In this document: piece by piece, positions 26,590 through 33,037 of the stretch
Layout of the letters: each line of letters starts with the position of its first letter
How positions within the stretch are numbered: the first letter of the stretch is position 1
Source of the DNA: Sphingobacteriales bacterium
GTDB lineage: Bacteria > Bacteroidota > Bacteroidia > AKYH767-A > OLB10
DNA: 36,851 bases
Assembly (NCBI GenBank): GCA_021299095.1
Contig: JAJTFW010000033.1
Span: 1 to 36,851, forward strand
Reading direction: 5' to 3'
Program-made: the position numbers and the translations under genes
Notes under the pieces: generated by a model
The model's input: only the letters and a program-made list of their open reading frames with translations
Database searches by the model: none
What the model was told of the DNA's origin: nothing

Positions 26590-26897
26590 TCATTATTGGG
26601 TTTTCAGTTTTAAATTACTGCCCCTTGCTTGCGTTCAGCGAATCTCGATAATTATTGTAACAATAGCTTTCGTATAGAGCAAGCTTGTCCAAGGACTTAA
26701 TTACGTCTTCTAATTTTAGTTGTGATCTCATTTTCCAGATTCAAAATTTAAACGCAGGGGTCGCAACGTTTTGCAGCGGCCGCAGAGAAACGATTTCAAA
26801 GGATTGCCCCTGTTTTTAATTTCTGGATGAACTCGCCTTCACGCCGTTGCGTTCGTGGCTTTTCTTGGCGTTCGCTGCGTTTAAGTCTTGGTATTCA
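26590..26897. other. 308-base intergenic region between convergent genes, no confident gene
   Basis: Lies between the HAAO stop and the stop of the convergent membrane protein gene. It holds a palindrome TATTGT-A-ACAATA (26653-26665), a minus-strand open frame of only 38 codons (26615-26731) that I do not call, and from 26748 a structured GC-rich element (see the repeat entry). I see no RNA gene. It could act as a two-way terminator or be the remains of a small mobile repeat. Confidence 0.6.
26748..26884. repeat. 137-bp element bounded by 10-bp perfect inverted repeats
   Basis: The left end is TTAAACGCAG (26748-26757) and the right end CTGCGTTTAA (26875-26884). Inside, CAGGGG (26755-26760) can pair with CCCCTG (26807-26812), which is followed by TTTTTAATTT. 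Between them are GCAACGTTTTGC and the self-complementary GCGGCCGC (26776-26783). The right third has imperfect direct repeats GCGTTCGTGGC and GCGTTCGCTGC. It looks like a small non-autonomous repeat or a structured terminator, resembling GCGTT-rich intergenic elements known in Bacteroidota. Only one copy is in this window. Confidence 0.5.
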
Positions 26898-27962
26898 TCA
26901 AAGCTTCAACCGTTCCGCCTTGATGTATTTCCGTATCCACCTGGGCAGTAAAATTGCTCCGATGAATAAATACGGATAATAGCTCAATATCCTCCACAGC
27001 ATACTTAAGGTAGAGGACAATCCCTGGGTGATGAATTCGCCGAGGAAACTACCGAACATGATTTCCGCTAGTCCGCTCCCTCCGGGTGTCGGACTCAGCA
27101 GGATGATGATGCCCATGATGACCTGTTTACCATACACCACATAATCATTGATTGGTGTAGTGGTATCGAAGGCATGTAGAATACAATTGACGATTGAGTA
27201 GCGCGCTGTCCAGGAGGCAAAGGTTGTTCCAATAGACCACAACCAGTAGGATTTATTCTGTCCCTTCAATCCCTGGGAGGCGATGACAAGTTGTTCGCCG
27301 GTTTCGATGGCATGGTGTTTCCAGCGTTTTAACAGAGGAACAGAAAACAGGGCCAGAAGGAGTTTGCGTACCACGTGTGGATTGACAAAAAGCGCATAGG
27401 CCACAAAGAGTTTATAAGCCAGAATCAGGAAGTAAACGGTCCAAAACGTAATGAAGATGCTATTCCCCACGGTGGTGTGCAGCTGCACTCCTGAAAACAA
27501 AGCCGATTTGCCTGCAGTGTAGTATAGCAGTGGGGCCATCACAGCCAGGAAAATTCCGTCGAGGAAAGACGAATTCATGATGGCGGTAATGCTGCGACCC
27601 ATGTTGATGCCTTCGCGGTTGAGGATGAAAATCGCGAACAGGAATCCGCCGCCCAGCATGCCGGGTGCAAGTGCCGAGCTGAACTCCCATAACATAATGA
27701 CTACAAAAGCCCGTCGCCAATCAAGGTGTTGATCGGTGAGAACACGGATACGCACCATATAGGCCCAGTCGCGCACAACTACCGAAACCACAGCCAACAG
27801 GATCCAGAGGGTGGAGGTACCGGTCCATTCAACGGCGGAGAATGCTTTCGCGTCAAAATCGCGCAGGAAGAGCCATGCGGTCACCAGCAGGCCGATGAGT
27901 ACCGGCCAAACGATCCGTTTCGGAGAAACGTGCCGTAGAATCTGTTTCCCGTCAAGGTGCAT
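26898..27962 (-). CDS. Flippase-like integral membrane protein (lysylphosphatidylglycerol synthase TM / YbhN family)
   Basis: 354 residues with about eight membrane helices. The family signature is visible: SSALAPGMLGGGFLFAIFIL in the middle and LLSPTPGGSGLAEIMFG near the end, where the P-G-G-S-G-xxE motif is typical. Homologues form the membrane half of aminoacyl-phosphatidylglycerol synthases or stand alone as putative lipid or polyprenyl flippases; this one has no synthase domain. The start overlaps the end of scpA by 11 bases, indicating coupled translation. The stop is followed on the minus strand by the structured intergenic region, which may hold its terminator. Substrate unknown. Confidence 0.85.
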   Translation of the reverse strand: MHLDGKQILRHVSPKRIVWPVLIGLLVTAWLFLRDFDAKAFSAVEWTGTSTLWILLAVVSVVVRDWAYMVRIRVLTDQHLDWRRAFVVIMLWEFSSALAPGMLGGGFLFAIFILNREGINMGRSITAIMNSSFLDGIFLAVMAPLLYYTAGKSALFSGVQLHTTVGNSIFITFWTVYFLILAYKLFVAYALFVNPHVVRKLLLALFSVPLLKRWKHHAIETGEQLVIASQGLKGQNKSYWLWSIGTTFASWTARYSIVNCILHAFDTTTPINDYVVYGKQVIMGIIILLSPTPGGSGLAEIMFGSFLGEFITQGLSSTLSMLWRILSYYPYLFIGAILLPRWIRKYIKAERLKL

Positions 27963-28740
27963 CCTCGGTAGGACCTTCGGAATGTTCGGGCGCCGACTCG
28001 GGCGTGGCGATCACGAAGCTGTTATAACCCTCGCCCATGAAAATCAGCAGAGTTTTGTTTTGGAGCAACTCAAGTAAAGCCAGGAAGGTAAAGACCGCAT
28101 GCAGTTTGCTGGTGCACTCCTCAAAGATGTCGGCGAAATTGACTTGCGGTTTGCTCAGCAGTTTGGTGCGGATGTAATCCTTTTGGTTTTCGATGGTGTA
28201 GGGTGGGGTCACAATCGTGTGCACCACACGGTTCTGCACATCTTCAAAACGCATCATCACCTTTTCGAAGGTGGCGATGAGGCGGTAGAGGGTCAGCTGG
28301 TTCAGTTCGCCCGCATATCCCGTTTCGCTAGCGGTGGCAAGCCGCGACAATTCATGCTGGATATTACCCCGCTGGAAGCGTTGCATACGCTCGTCCTCCA
28401 TTACGCGGAGTTCTTCTGCCGCCGCCTTGAACTGCTTGTAGTCGAGCAGCTGTCGCACCAAATCCTGGCGTGGGTCTATCTCATTGCCTTCTTCGTCTTT
28501 TTCGTAGCGGGGCAGGAGCAGTTTGGCCTTGATGCGCATCAGCGTGGCGGCCACCAGAATGAATTCGCTGGCCAGTTCGATGTTCATCTGCTGCATCTGG
28601 TGCATGTACTCGAAAAAATCATTTGTGATCCGCGCAATCGGGATATCGTGAATATCGAGCTCATCGCGCTCAATGAAGAACAACAAGAGGTCGAAGGGTC
28701 CTTCGAACTGGGGCAGGCGGATTTCGAAACTTTCTGACAC
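27952..28740 (-). CDS. scpA: Segregation and condensation protein A (ScpA, kleisin)
   Basis: 262 residues from a GTG at 28740 giving (M)SESFEIRLPQFEGPFDLLL, the standard family start. The frame stays open upstream to 28959, but that part would run through the terminator and the end of the outer-membrane protein gene, so it is rejected. Motifs: FEGPFDLLLFFIERDELDIH, IANDFF-like ITNDFFEYM, EFILVAATLMRIKAKLLLP, and the C-terminal winged helix (FTFLALLELLQNKTL). ScpA bridges the SMC ATPase heads together with ScpB in the chromosome condensation complex. scpB and smc are not in the window. Two short inverted repeats lie in its leader. Confidence 0.95.
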   Translation of the reverse strand: MSESFEIRLPQFEGPFDLLLFFIERDELDIHDIPIARITNDFFEYMHQMQQMNIELASEFILVAATLMRIKAKLLLPRYEKDEEGNEIDPRQDLVRQLLDYKQFKAAAEELRVMEDERMQRFQRGNIQHELSRLATASETGYAGELNQLTLYRLIATFEKVMMRFEDVQNRVVHTIVTPPYTIENQKDYIRTKLLSKPQVNFADIFEECTSKLHAVFTFLALLELLQNKTLLIFMGEGYNSFVIATPESAPEHSEGPTEDAP

Positions 28741-28762
28741 GGGGGATAGGTGGGGCAAATCA

Positions 28763-28776
28763 ACAGGATATCCTGT
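28763..28776. repeat. 14-bp perfect palindrome in the scpA leader
   Basis: ACAGGATATCCTGT, fully self-complementary, 22 bases before the GTG start of scpA. Next to it is a small hairpin CGGTA-AAAA-TACCG (28780-28793). Both sit between the terminator of the upstream gene and scpA, where a promoter must lie, so an operator or leader structure is plausible. Confidence 0.5.
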
Positions 28777-28810
28777 ATCCGGTAAAAATACCGTTTTTGG
28801 CTTTGGGTAT

Positions 28811-28843
28811 AAAAAAGAAAAGGCCCCGTTACCGGAGCCTTTT
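28811..28843 (-). terminator. Intrinsic terminator after the outer-membrane beta-barrel gene
   Basis: On the minus strand an 11-base stem AAAAGGCTCCG/CGGGGCCTTTT with loop GTAA (28818-28843; one T-G wobble) is followed by CTTTTTT. It is 21 bases after the stop at 28865 and separates that gene from scpA. Confidence 0.85.
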
Positions 28844-28864
28844 CGTATGGATTCGTTCTGGAAA

Positions 28865-29557
28865 TTAGAACTTGAAACCGAAGCGGAGACCGCCAGTGGT
28901 CTGAGCAGCGAAGCCACCAGATTTGCCACCAAGCAGGCTGAAATCAGTTGTTGTTCCACCAGCAGTGAGGGAAACTTCAGTGTCCTTCACAGTTGTGCTG
29001 TTGTAGCCCCAACCAACCTGTACACCCAGGTACATGCCATCGGTGAACCACCAATCAGCACCACCGTTCAGGGTCAGACCGAAAGAGGTAGAACCGCCAG
29101 TTACTTCAGCAGTTACTCCGTCAGCATAGTTGAGTTCTCCGTCAGCGTCAGGTCCAACGTTGTCCCACTCTTCTTTAGCAGAGTTCAGGGTGATGGGCAG
29201 TTCTACACCAACCCAAGGAGATACCTTGTCGCTTCCACCGAAATGCTTCTGGTAACCAGGACGGAAAACGATTGTTGAAGAAGACAGGGTCTGAGTTCCG
29301 GTAGCACCAGTTCCGTCGCCGTTTTCAGAGAAATTGTTCTCAGTCTTGTCAGTAGCGATTACGAAGCCCAGGGAGAGCGCAGCGTCATCGCCCAGGAAAT
29401 AACGGAAAGCGAGACCGCCACCGTACAGGTCGGTGGTGTTACCTGAAGTCAGGTTCAGGTTAACTTCCGTTGTTACATTGCCTTTGGTGGGCTTCTGTGC
29501 ATAAGCAGCAGAACCTACACATACCGCAGCAGCGGCCAGAATGAAGAGTTTTTTCAT
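28865..29557 (-). CDS. Outer-membrane beta-barrel protein
   Basis: 230 residues from the ATG at 29557 (MKKLFILAAAAVCVGSAAYAQ, a clean signal peptide). An in-frame ATG eight codons earlier is inside the promoter. The mature protein is a run of amphipathic beta strands (TTEVNLNLTSGNTTDLYGGG, ALSLGFVIATDKTENNFSE, VFRPGYQKHFGG, LNGGADWWFTDGMYLGVQVG) and ends in aromatic FKF, the usual OMP C-terminal signal. Predicted small porin-like or OmpA-barrel-type protein of about 8-10 strands, without a peptidoglycan domain. Pore or ligand function unknown. It is a single-gene unit with a strong terminator, a -7 box, a C8 tract and an inverted repeat upstream, suggesting tight or variable regulation. A run of nine A bases includes the start codon. 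Confidence 0.88.
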   Translation of the reverse strand: MKKLFILAAAAVCVGSAAYAQKPTKGNVTTEVNLNLTSGNTTDLYGGGLAFRYFLGDDAALSLGFVIATDKTENNFSENGDGTGATGTQTLSSSTIVFRPGYQKHFGGSDKVSPWVGVELPITLNSAKEEWDNVGPDADGELNYADGVTAEVTGGSTSFGLTLNGGADWWFTDGMYLGVQVGWGYNSTTVKDTEVSLTAGGTTTDFSLLGGKSGGFAAQTTGGLRFGFKF

Positions 29558-29580
29558 TTTTTTTTGATTTGGTTCGGTCA

Positions 29581-29588
29581 CAAATGTA
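29581..29588 (-). promoter_or_regulatory. -7 box of the outer-membrane protein gene
   Basis: Minus-strand TACATTTG, 23 bases before the ATG at 29557. The region where a -33 element should sit contains a run of eight G on the minus strand (29605-29612) instead of TTG. Confidence 0.55.
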
Positions 29589-29625
29589 TTCGCTTTGCAA
29601 TTCGCCCCCCCCTGATAAGGCTCAT

Positions 29626-29651
29626 TTAATGAACAATCAATTGTTTATTAA
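29626..29651. repeat. 26-bp inverted repeat upstream of the outer-membrane protein promoter
   Basis: TTAATGAACAAT-CA-ATTGTTTATTAA: 12-base arms with a single mismatch (a G-T pair) and a 2-base centre, 38 bases upstream of the -7 box. Good candidate for an operator of a dimeric activator or repressor. The remaining bases to 29738 are T-rich with no gene seen. Confidence 0.5.
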
Positions 29652-29738
29652 GGGGTTAAGCTGTGTCATTTTTTTTGTTTTTGCCTGTTTTTTAGCCAAA
29701 AAAGCCTCAAAAAGGGCCATTTGGTCTCAGGGCTGGGC

Positions 29739-30317
29739 TTAAAGAATGCCCTTTCTGAGGCTGATTTGGATTCCTGGGCGTACGATTTTAAGATCACCAC
29801 CCGCGCCAGAAGCGGACTCGAACTGGATAAAGACCTGAGGCTCGAGCTGGAGTTTATGTGTCAGACGGCGCGTTGTTCCAAAAGAACACCGTGCAATCAG
29901 CCGCTTGGCCGTAGTTCCCTCCCAAGAACCCAGATAGGCCCCGGATGTCTCCGCAAACATGCGGTTCTCGCCTACGCGAAGAAATAAGCCTGCGCCCGCC
30001 GACAGTTCGCGGGGTTCGTCATTTCTGTCGGTAAATGCCACAACAGCAACTGGGCCGAAGCGAAGGTGTGGTCCTGCTTTGATGCCCAGTTTTAACTCGC
30101 CGGCCGCAAAAACCGAGGCCTGGTTTCCGGGTACAGCGGCATAGGAAATGCCGGGATGTAGGGTCAAGCGTTCAACAGGGGGTTCTCCGGCCAGGCAGCT
30201 GACGGGCGCACAGGAAAGGATGCAGGCGAGAGAGGCCGCAGAAATAAGCCAAGCGCTTAAAGAAAAAGGCCGATGTTGCTCGGCCTCTCTCTTTCGTATA
30301 GTCACGTTCCGAATCAC
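29739..30317 (-). CDS. Small predicted envelope (beta-rich) protein of unknown function
   Basis: 192 residues if the GTG at 30317 is used; no later in-frame ATG precedes the hydrophobic segment. A basic start (IRNVTIRKREAE) leads to a signal-like stretch (SAWLISAASLACILSCAP) and then alternating beta segments (ELKLGIKAGPHLRFGPVAVV, LSAGAGLFLRVG, LQLEPQVFIQFES, IVRPGIQISLRK), as in small outer-membrane barrels. I do not recognise the family. The start codon overlaps the stop of the lipoprotein gene (GTGA), and a strong terminator hairpin lies within its first 20 codons. So either read-through couples the pair or the true start is different. The stop is followed by T-rich sequence. Confidence 0.55.
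   Translation of the reverse strand: MIRNVTIRKREAEQHRPFSLSAWLISAASLACILSCAPVSCLAGEPPVERLTLHPGISYAAVPGNQASVFAAGELKLGIKAGPHLRFGPVAVVAFTDRNDEPRELSAGAGLFLRVGENRMFAETSGAYLGSWEGTTAKRLIARCSFGTTRRLTHKLQLEPQVFIQFESASGAGGDLKIVRPGIQISLRKGIL
30261..30286 (-). terminator. Intrinsic terminator after the lipoprotein gene (inside the next open frame)
   Basis: Minus-strand stem AGGCCGA/TCGGCCT with loop GCAACA (30267-30286), followed by TTTTCT. It lies 28 bases past the lipoprotein stop and within the first codons of the downstream open frame, so it should reduce or regulate that gene's expression. Confidence 0.75.
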
Positions 30318-30748
30318 AGTCCGAATTCGACTTCAATGTTGCCGATGGTCGGATCGCTGATGCCGATTTTCAACACACTACCGCTGTTCACCAGCAAGTT
30401 GGCCGTGTCGCCGTCAAGCACAAGCTTGGTTTCGTTGTCGGCAAAGGCCCACGTTCCGGAGCTGGACTGCGGGTCAGCCGGATCGCACTTGGTTGCACCT
30501 TCGTCGTTGTTGACGGTACCATCCGTCAGAAAGCGGGTCAGGTTGTCGAGCTGACAGGGCTGCAAAAACTGCGTGGTAACATCGAATCCACCGATCCGTA
30601 CAGCTTCGACTTTCCAGTCCTTGTTGCACAATTTGGAGGTGTTGGTTACTGCGGGTGTTCCACCGCCGGTGTTGTTGTCATCGTCCTTGCTGCAGGAGAC
30701 TACAAAAAGAGCCGAGGCCAGGGCGAGAATGAGGGTGTACTTTTTCAT
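30314..30748 (-). CDS. Small lipoprotein, lipocalin-like
   Basis: 144 residues. A lipoprotein signal (MKKYTLILALASALFVVSC, lipobox ending at C19) is followed by an acidic SKDDDNN tether typical of Bacteroidota lipoproteins, including the sort that is exported to the outside face. The rest is a compact beta-rich domain (LCNKDWKVEAVRIGG, NLTRFLTDGTVNNDEG, GTWAFADNETKLVLDG) like the lipocalin-like or DUF-type lipoproteins common in this phylum: a W-K-V strand, a middle strand reporting remaining disorder, and a GTW-F strand. No ligand can be inferred. A weak TATACTTG box lies at 30779-30786 on the minus strand. A terminator follows 28 bases beyond the stop. Confidence 0.8.
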   Translation of the reverse strand: MKKYTLILALASALFVVSCSKDDDNNTGGGTPAVTNTSKLCNKDWKVEAVRIGGFDVTTQFLQPCQLDNLTRFLTDGTVNNDEGATKCDPADPQSSSGTWAFADNETKLVLDGDTANLLVNSGSVLKIGISDPTIGNIEVEFGL

Positions 30749-30778
30749 GGTTTTTGGAATGTGTTTCTAAGGAAGATG

Positions 30779-30786
30779 CAAGTATA
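30779..30786 (-). promoter_or_regulatory. Weak -7-like box before the lipoprotein gene
   Basis: Minus-strand TATACTTG departs from TAnnTTTG at one position and lies 30 bases before the ATG at 30748. It sits in the 75-base gap after the preceding gene. Confidence 0.25.
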
Positions 30787-30823
30787 CACAGACTTGTGGT
30801 GGAGGCCAAGTCAGTTCGATTTT

Positions 30824-31615
30824 TTATCGCAAGACCAGGGCTACGTTGCTGCGGATTTCTTCAGCGATGTGCAAAAAACAGCCCTCCGTAATCACCCCCA
30901 AGCGGTTGTCGTTGCTGGGAAAGGTTGCCAGGGCGTAGTCTCCACGCACTTCTTTGCCGCGCGGATCAAATACAGAATAGTGCACCATAACCTCACGGGT
31001 GTACACGCCGTTCACGATATCGAGGCAGGAATTATAATTTGTACGGATGTCAAGCTGGTTGATGCTCACTACCCAATCGCCGCCGTAGGTTTTTCTTAGG
31101 TCTGGAAGCAGGGTAGTGTCGCGGGGTTCGGCCGACATGTACTTGCCATCGCCACGGTTGGCCAGGGCCTGAGTCGCATCGAATTCCAATTCGGTGCGTG
31201 CAGCATTGCTCTTATCTGTTTTCCGATTGTTTTCTCCCCTGGCTTTTTGTTTGCTCAATACTCGTCGGCCAACGGCGCTGCGGTAAGTGTAGGCCGTGCG
31301 GTCGTAGAATTTTCCGATGAGTCGCCGGCCGGTACTGCTGCTATCGGTGCAAACCGCTGCACAAGAGCCCAAGGTCTCGAGCGCCGCAGATAGTTTTCTA
31401 TCTAGGGCCAGCCGAATGATTTGTTGTAATTGTACCTGTTCAAGCGAGGAAGCAGCGCAAATGTCGCGGTCGGCATCACTCAGGTAATATTCGGGCGGAT
31501 AGGGAATCAGCACGATTGAAGTACGTGGTAGACTGTCCGACTGGGCATCAGCTCCAATCGAACCCAAGAGGATCAGTAGCGCAATAAAACAATTTCTGGT
31601 TGAAAAAATGCGCAT
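30824..31615 (-). CDS. Secreted protein of unknown function
   Basis: 263 residues with signal peptide MRIFSTRNCFIALLILLGSI to GADAQ. I do not recognise the family. The middle is basic and helical (LIGKFYDRTAYTYRSAVGRR, SKQKARGENNRKTDKS). The C-terminal third looks globular and beta-rich (YGGDWVVSINQLDIRTNYNS, VMVHYSVFDPRGKEVRGDYA, GCFLHIAEEI). Three or four cysteines in the N-half (DICAASS, GSCAAVCTD) could form disulfides in the periplasm. It begins 8 bases after the rseP stop, so it is very likely co-transcribed with rseP, which hints at an envelope role but no more. Confidence 0.75.
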   Translation of the reverse strand: MRIFSTRNCFIALLILLGSIGADAQSDSLPRTSIVLIPYPPEYYLSDADRDICAASSLEQVQLQQIIRLALDRKLSAALETLGSCAAVCTDSSSTGRRLIGKFYDRTAYTYRSAVGRRVLSKQKARGENNRKTDKSNAARTELEFDATQALANRGDGKYMSAEPRDTTLLPDLRKTYGGDWVVSINQLDIRTNYNSCLDIVNGVYTREVMVHYSVFDPRGKEVRGDYALATFPSNDNRLGVITEGCFLHIAEEIRSNVALVLR

Positions 31616-31623
31616 CCTAGGGC

Positions 31624-32961
31624 CTAGTTAAGTACGTGCTTCCAGATGTCGTTGCCGACAGCGAACACCATCAGTGAAAGTAAAATCACCATGCCGACAA
31701 CCTGTGCTCGCTCCATGACCTTGTCGCTGAACTTAACGCCGATCACACTTTCGATCAACAGAAAAATCACATGACCGCCATCAAGCGCAGGAATGGGAAG
31801 CATATTCATGAATGCGAGTACCATAGAAAGCAATCCTGTAATTGCCCAGAACCGCCCCCAATCCCAAACACCTCCATAAATGGTTGCAATGCCGATGGGT
31901 CCCTGAACGGAATCGCTGGCCTTTTCTTCCCCGGTGAAAATTTTGCGCAAGCCTTTCACATTTGATACCAGGGCTTCCATTGCATCGGAGCTGCCGAATG
32001 CAAGAGCCGAAGCAAAGGTGTAAGGCTGCATAGTGTATTGCTCGCGGTTAACGGGTTGGGCATCGTAGGCGATGCCGATGCTGCCTTCCTCCGAGACACG
32101 AACCTTCATTTCCAGGGGATTTCCGTCCCGCTCGAGGCTGAGCGAAACGTCCTTGCCTTTCAGGCTGCTGACTGTAGTGGGCAGGTCGTCGCTCGATAAC
32201 AGGTCCCGCCCTTCAATGCCGGTGATGATATCGCCTGCACGCAATCCGGCTTGAGCGGCGGGTTTTCCTTCGGTCACCTTACCAACGGTATAATGTAGGG
32301 GGCCATAGCCGATGAAGCTCCAGCGTCCCGCAGTTGCAGCCTTGCGATAGAAGTTGTCTGGAACTTCAACCTCCAGGGTTTGTTCATTGCGCAGGACCGA
32401 TAAACGGGCACCGAACAATACACGGGTGGATAAAAGGTCTTCGAATCGCTCTACTTCTTTTCCATTAACGGCTGTTATGCGGTCGCCGTTTTGCAGTCCG
32501 ATATCGCGGCCAAGGCTATAGGCGTAAATGCCTTTGCCTTGGTTTACGTTATCGATGGGAAGGTATTCTTCCTTGAACTGGAGCAGAGTGAAGGTGTAAA
32601 TGGCGACACCCAGAATAGCGTTCATGGTAACGCCGGCAATCATGACGATGAGACGCTGCCAGGCCGGCTTTGCACGGAATTCCCAGGACTGTGGCTCGGT
32701 CGCCATTTGGGCAGTATCAAGGCTCTCATCGATCATCCCGGCGATTTTAACGTAGCCACCGAGTGGAAGCCATCCAATACCGTATTCGGTTTCTCCACGT
32801 TTGAAACTGAAGAGTTTTACTCCCCAGGCATCGAAGAAGAGATAAAATTTCTCCACCTTGATGCCGAAGGCACGTGCGGCCAGAAAGTGACCGAGTTCAT
32901 GAAGGGTAACGAGTATAGAGAGGCCCAGGATAAGTTGGGCGGCCATGATCAGTGCTTGCAT
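31624..32961 (-). CDS. rseP: Site-2 membrane metalloprotease RseP (M50 family)
   Basis: 445 residues, the usual length. A zinc protease in the inner membrane that cuts membrane-spanning segments, classically of anti-sigma factors after a first cleavage. The zinc motif HELGH is at residues 21-25 in the first helix, with the third ligand in NMLPIPALDGGH. Two PDZ-type stretches lie between (GLQNGDRITAVNGKEVERF and GLRAGDIITGIEGRDLLSSD). A second helix follows HLxxx-like WQRLIVMIAGVTMNAILG. It lies downstream of dxr, as in many bacteria, but has its own TACCTTTG box. It may act on the anti-sigma-like protein of this window, which is inference only. Confidence 0.96.
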   Translation of the reverse strand: MQALIMAAQLILGLSILVTLHELGHFLAARAFGIKVEKFYLFFDAWGVKLFSFKRGETEYGIGWLPLGGYVKIAGMIDESLDTAQMATEPQSWEFRAKPAWQRLIVMIAGVTMNAILGVAIYTFTLLQFKEEYLPIDNVNQGKGIYAYSLGRDIGLQNGDRITAVNGKEVERFEDLLSTRVLFGARLSVLRNEQTLEVEVPDNFYRKAATAGRWSFIGYGPLHYTVGKVTEGKPAAQAGLRAGDIITGIEGRDLLSSDDLPTTVSSLKGKDVSLSLERDGNPLEMKVRVSEEGSIGIAYDAQPVNREQYTMQPYTFASALAFGSSDAMEALVSNVKGLRKIFTGEEKASDSVQGPIGIATIYGGVWDWGRFWAITGLLSMVLAFMNMLPIPALDGGHVIFLLIESVIGVKFSDKVMERAQVVGMVILLSLMVFAVGNDIWKHVLN

Positions 32962-32999
32962 ACGCTCAAATAACCGCCCAGTCGATTGACGGTTCTCGA

Positions 33000-33031
33000 C
33001 AAAGGTATGAAATTGAGTAGGGGGAGTTCAA
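33000..33031 (-). promoter_or_regulatory. Candidate promoter (-33 and -7) for rseP
   Basis: Minus-strand TTG (33031-33029), 21-base spacer, then TACCTTTG (33007-33000), 38 bases before the ATG. It sits in the 76-base gap after dxr, so rseP need not depend on the dxr promoter. Confidence 0.5.
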
Positions 33032-33037
33032 GCCCAA

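Noticed and set aside
26615-26731. Minus-strand 38-codon frame (MRSQLKLEDVIKSLDK...) in the HAAO-downstream gap
   Set aside because: Helical-looking but short, with no recognised family, promoter box or neighbour link; could be chance.
26776-26783. GCGGCCGC as a cloning site or vector remnant
   Set aside because: It is an isolated 8-base palindrome within a longer structured native-looking element, with no vector sequence beside it.
28741-28959. N-terminal extension of the scpA frame upstream of the GTG
   Set aside because: It would run through a strong terminator and the end of the outer-membrane protein gene; the family starts at the GTG.
28099-29278. Two plus-strand frames of about 200 codons opposite scpA and the outer-membrane protein gene
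   Set aside because: Shadow frames of conserved genes on the minus strand; no recognisable domains.
29652-29738. Possible terminator for the 29739-30317 gene in T-rich sequence
   Set aside because: Only short or weak stems (three to four pairs, or distant AAAGGGC/GCCCTTT arms) could be drawn; not convincing enough to list.
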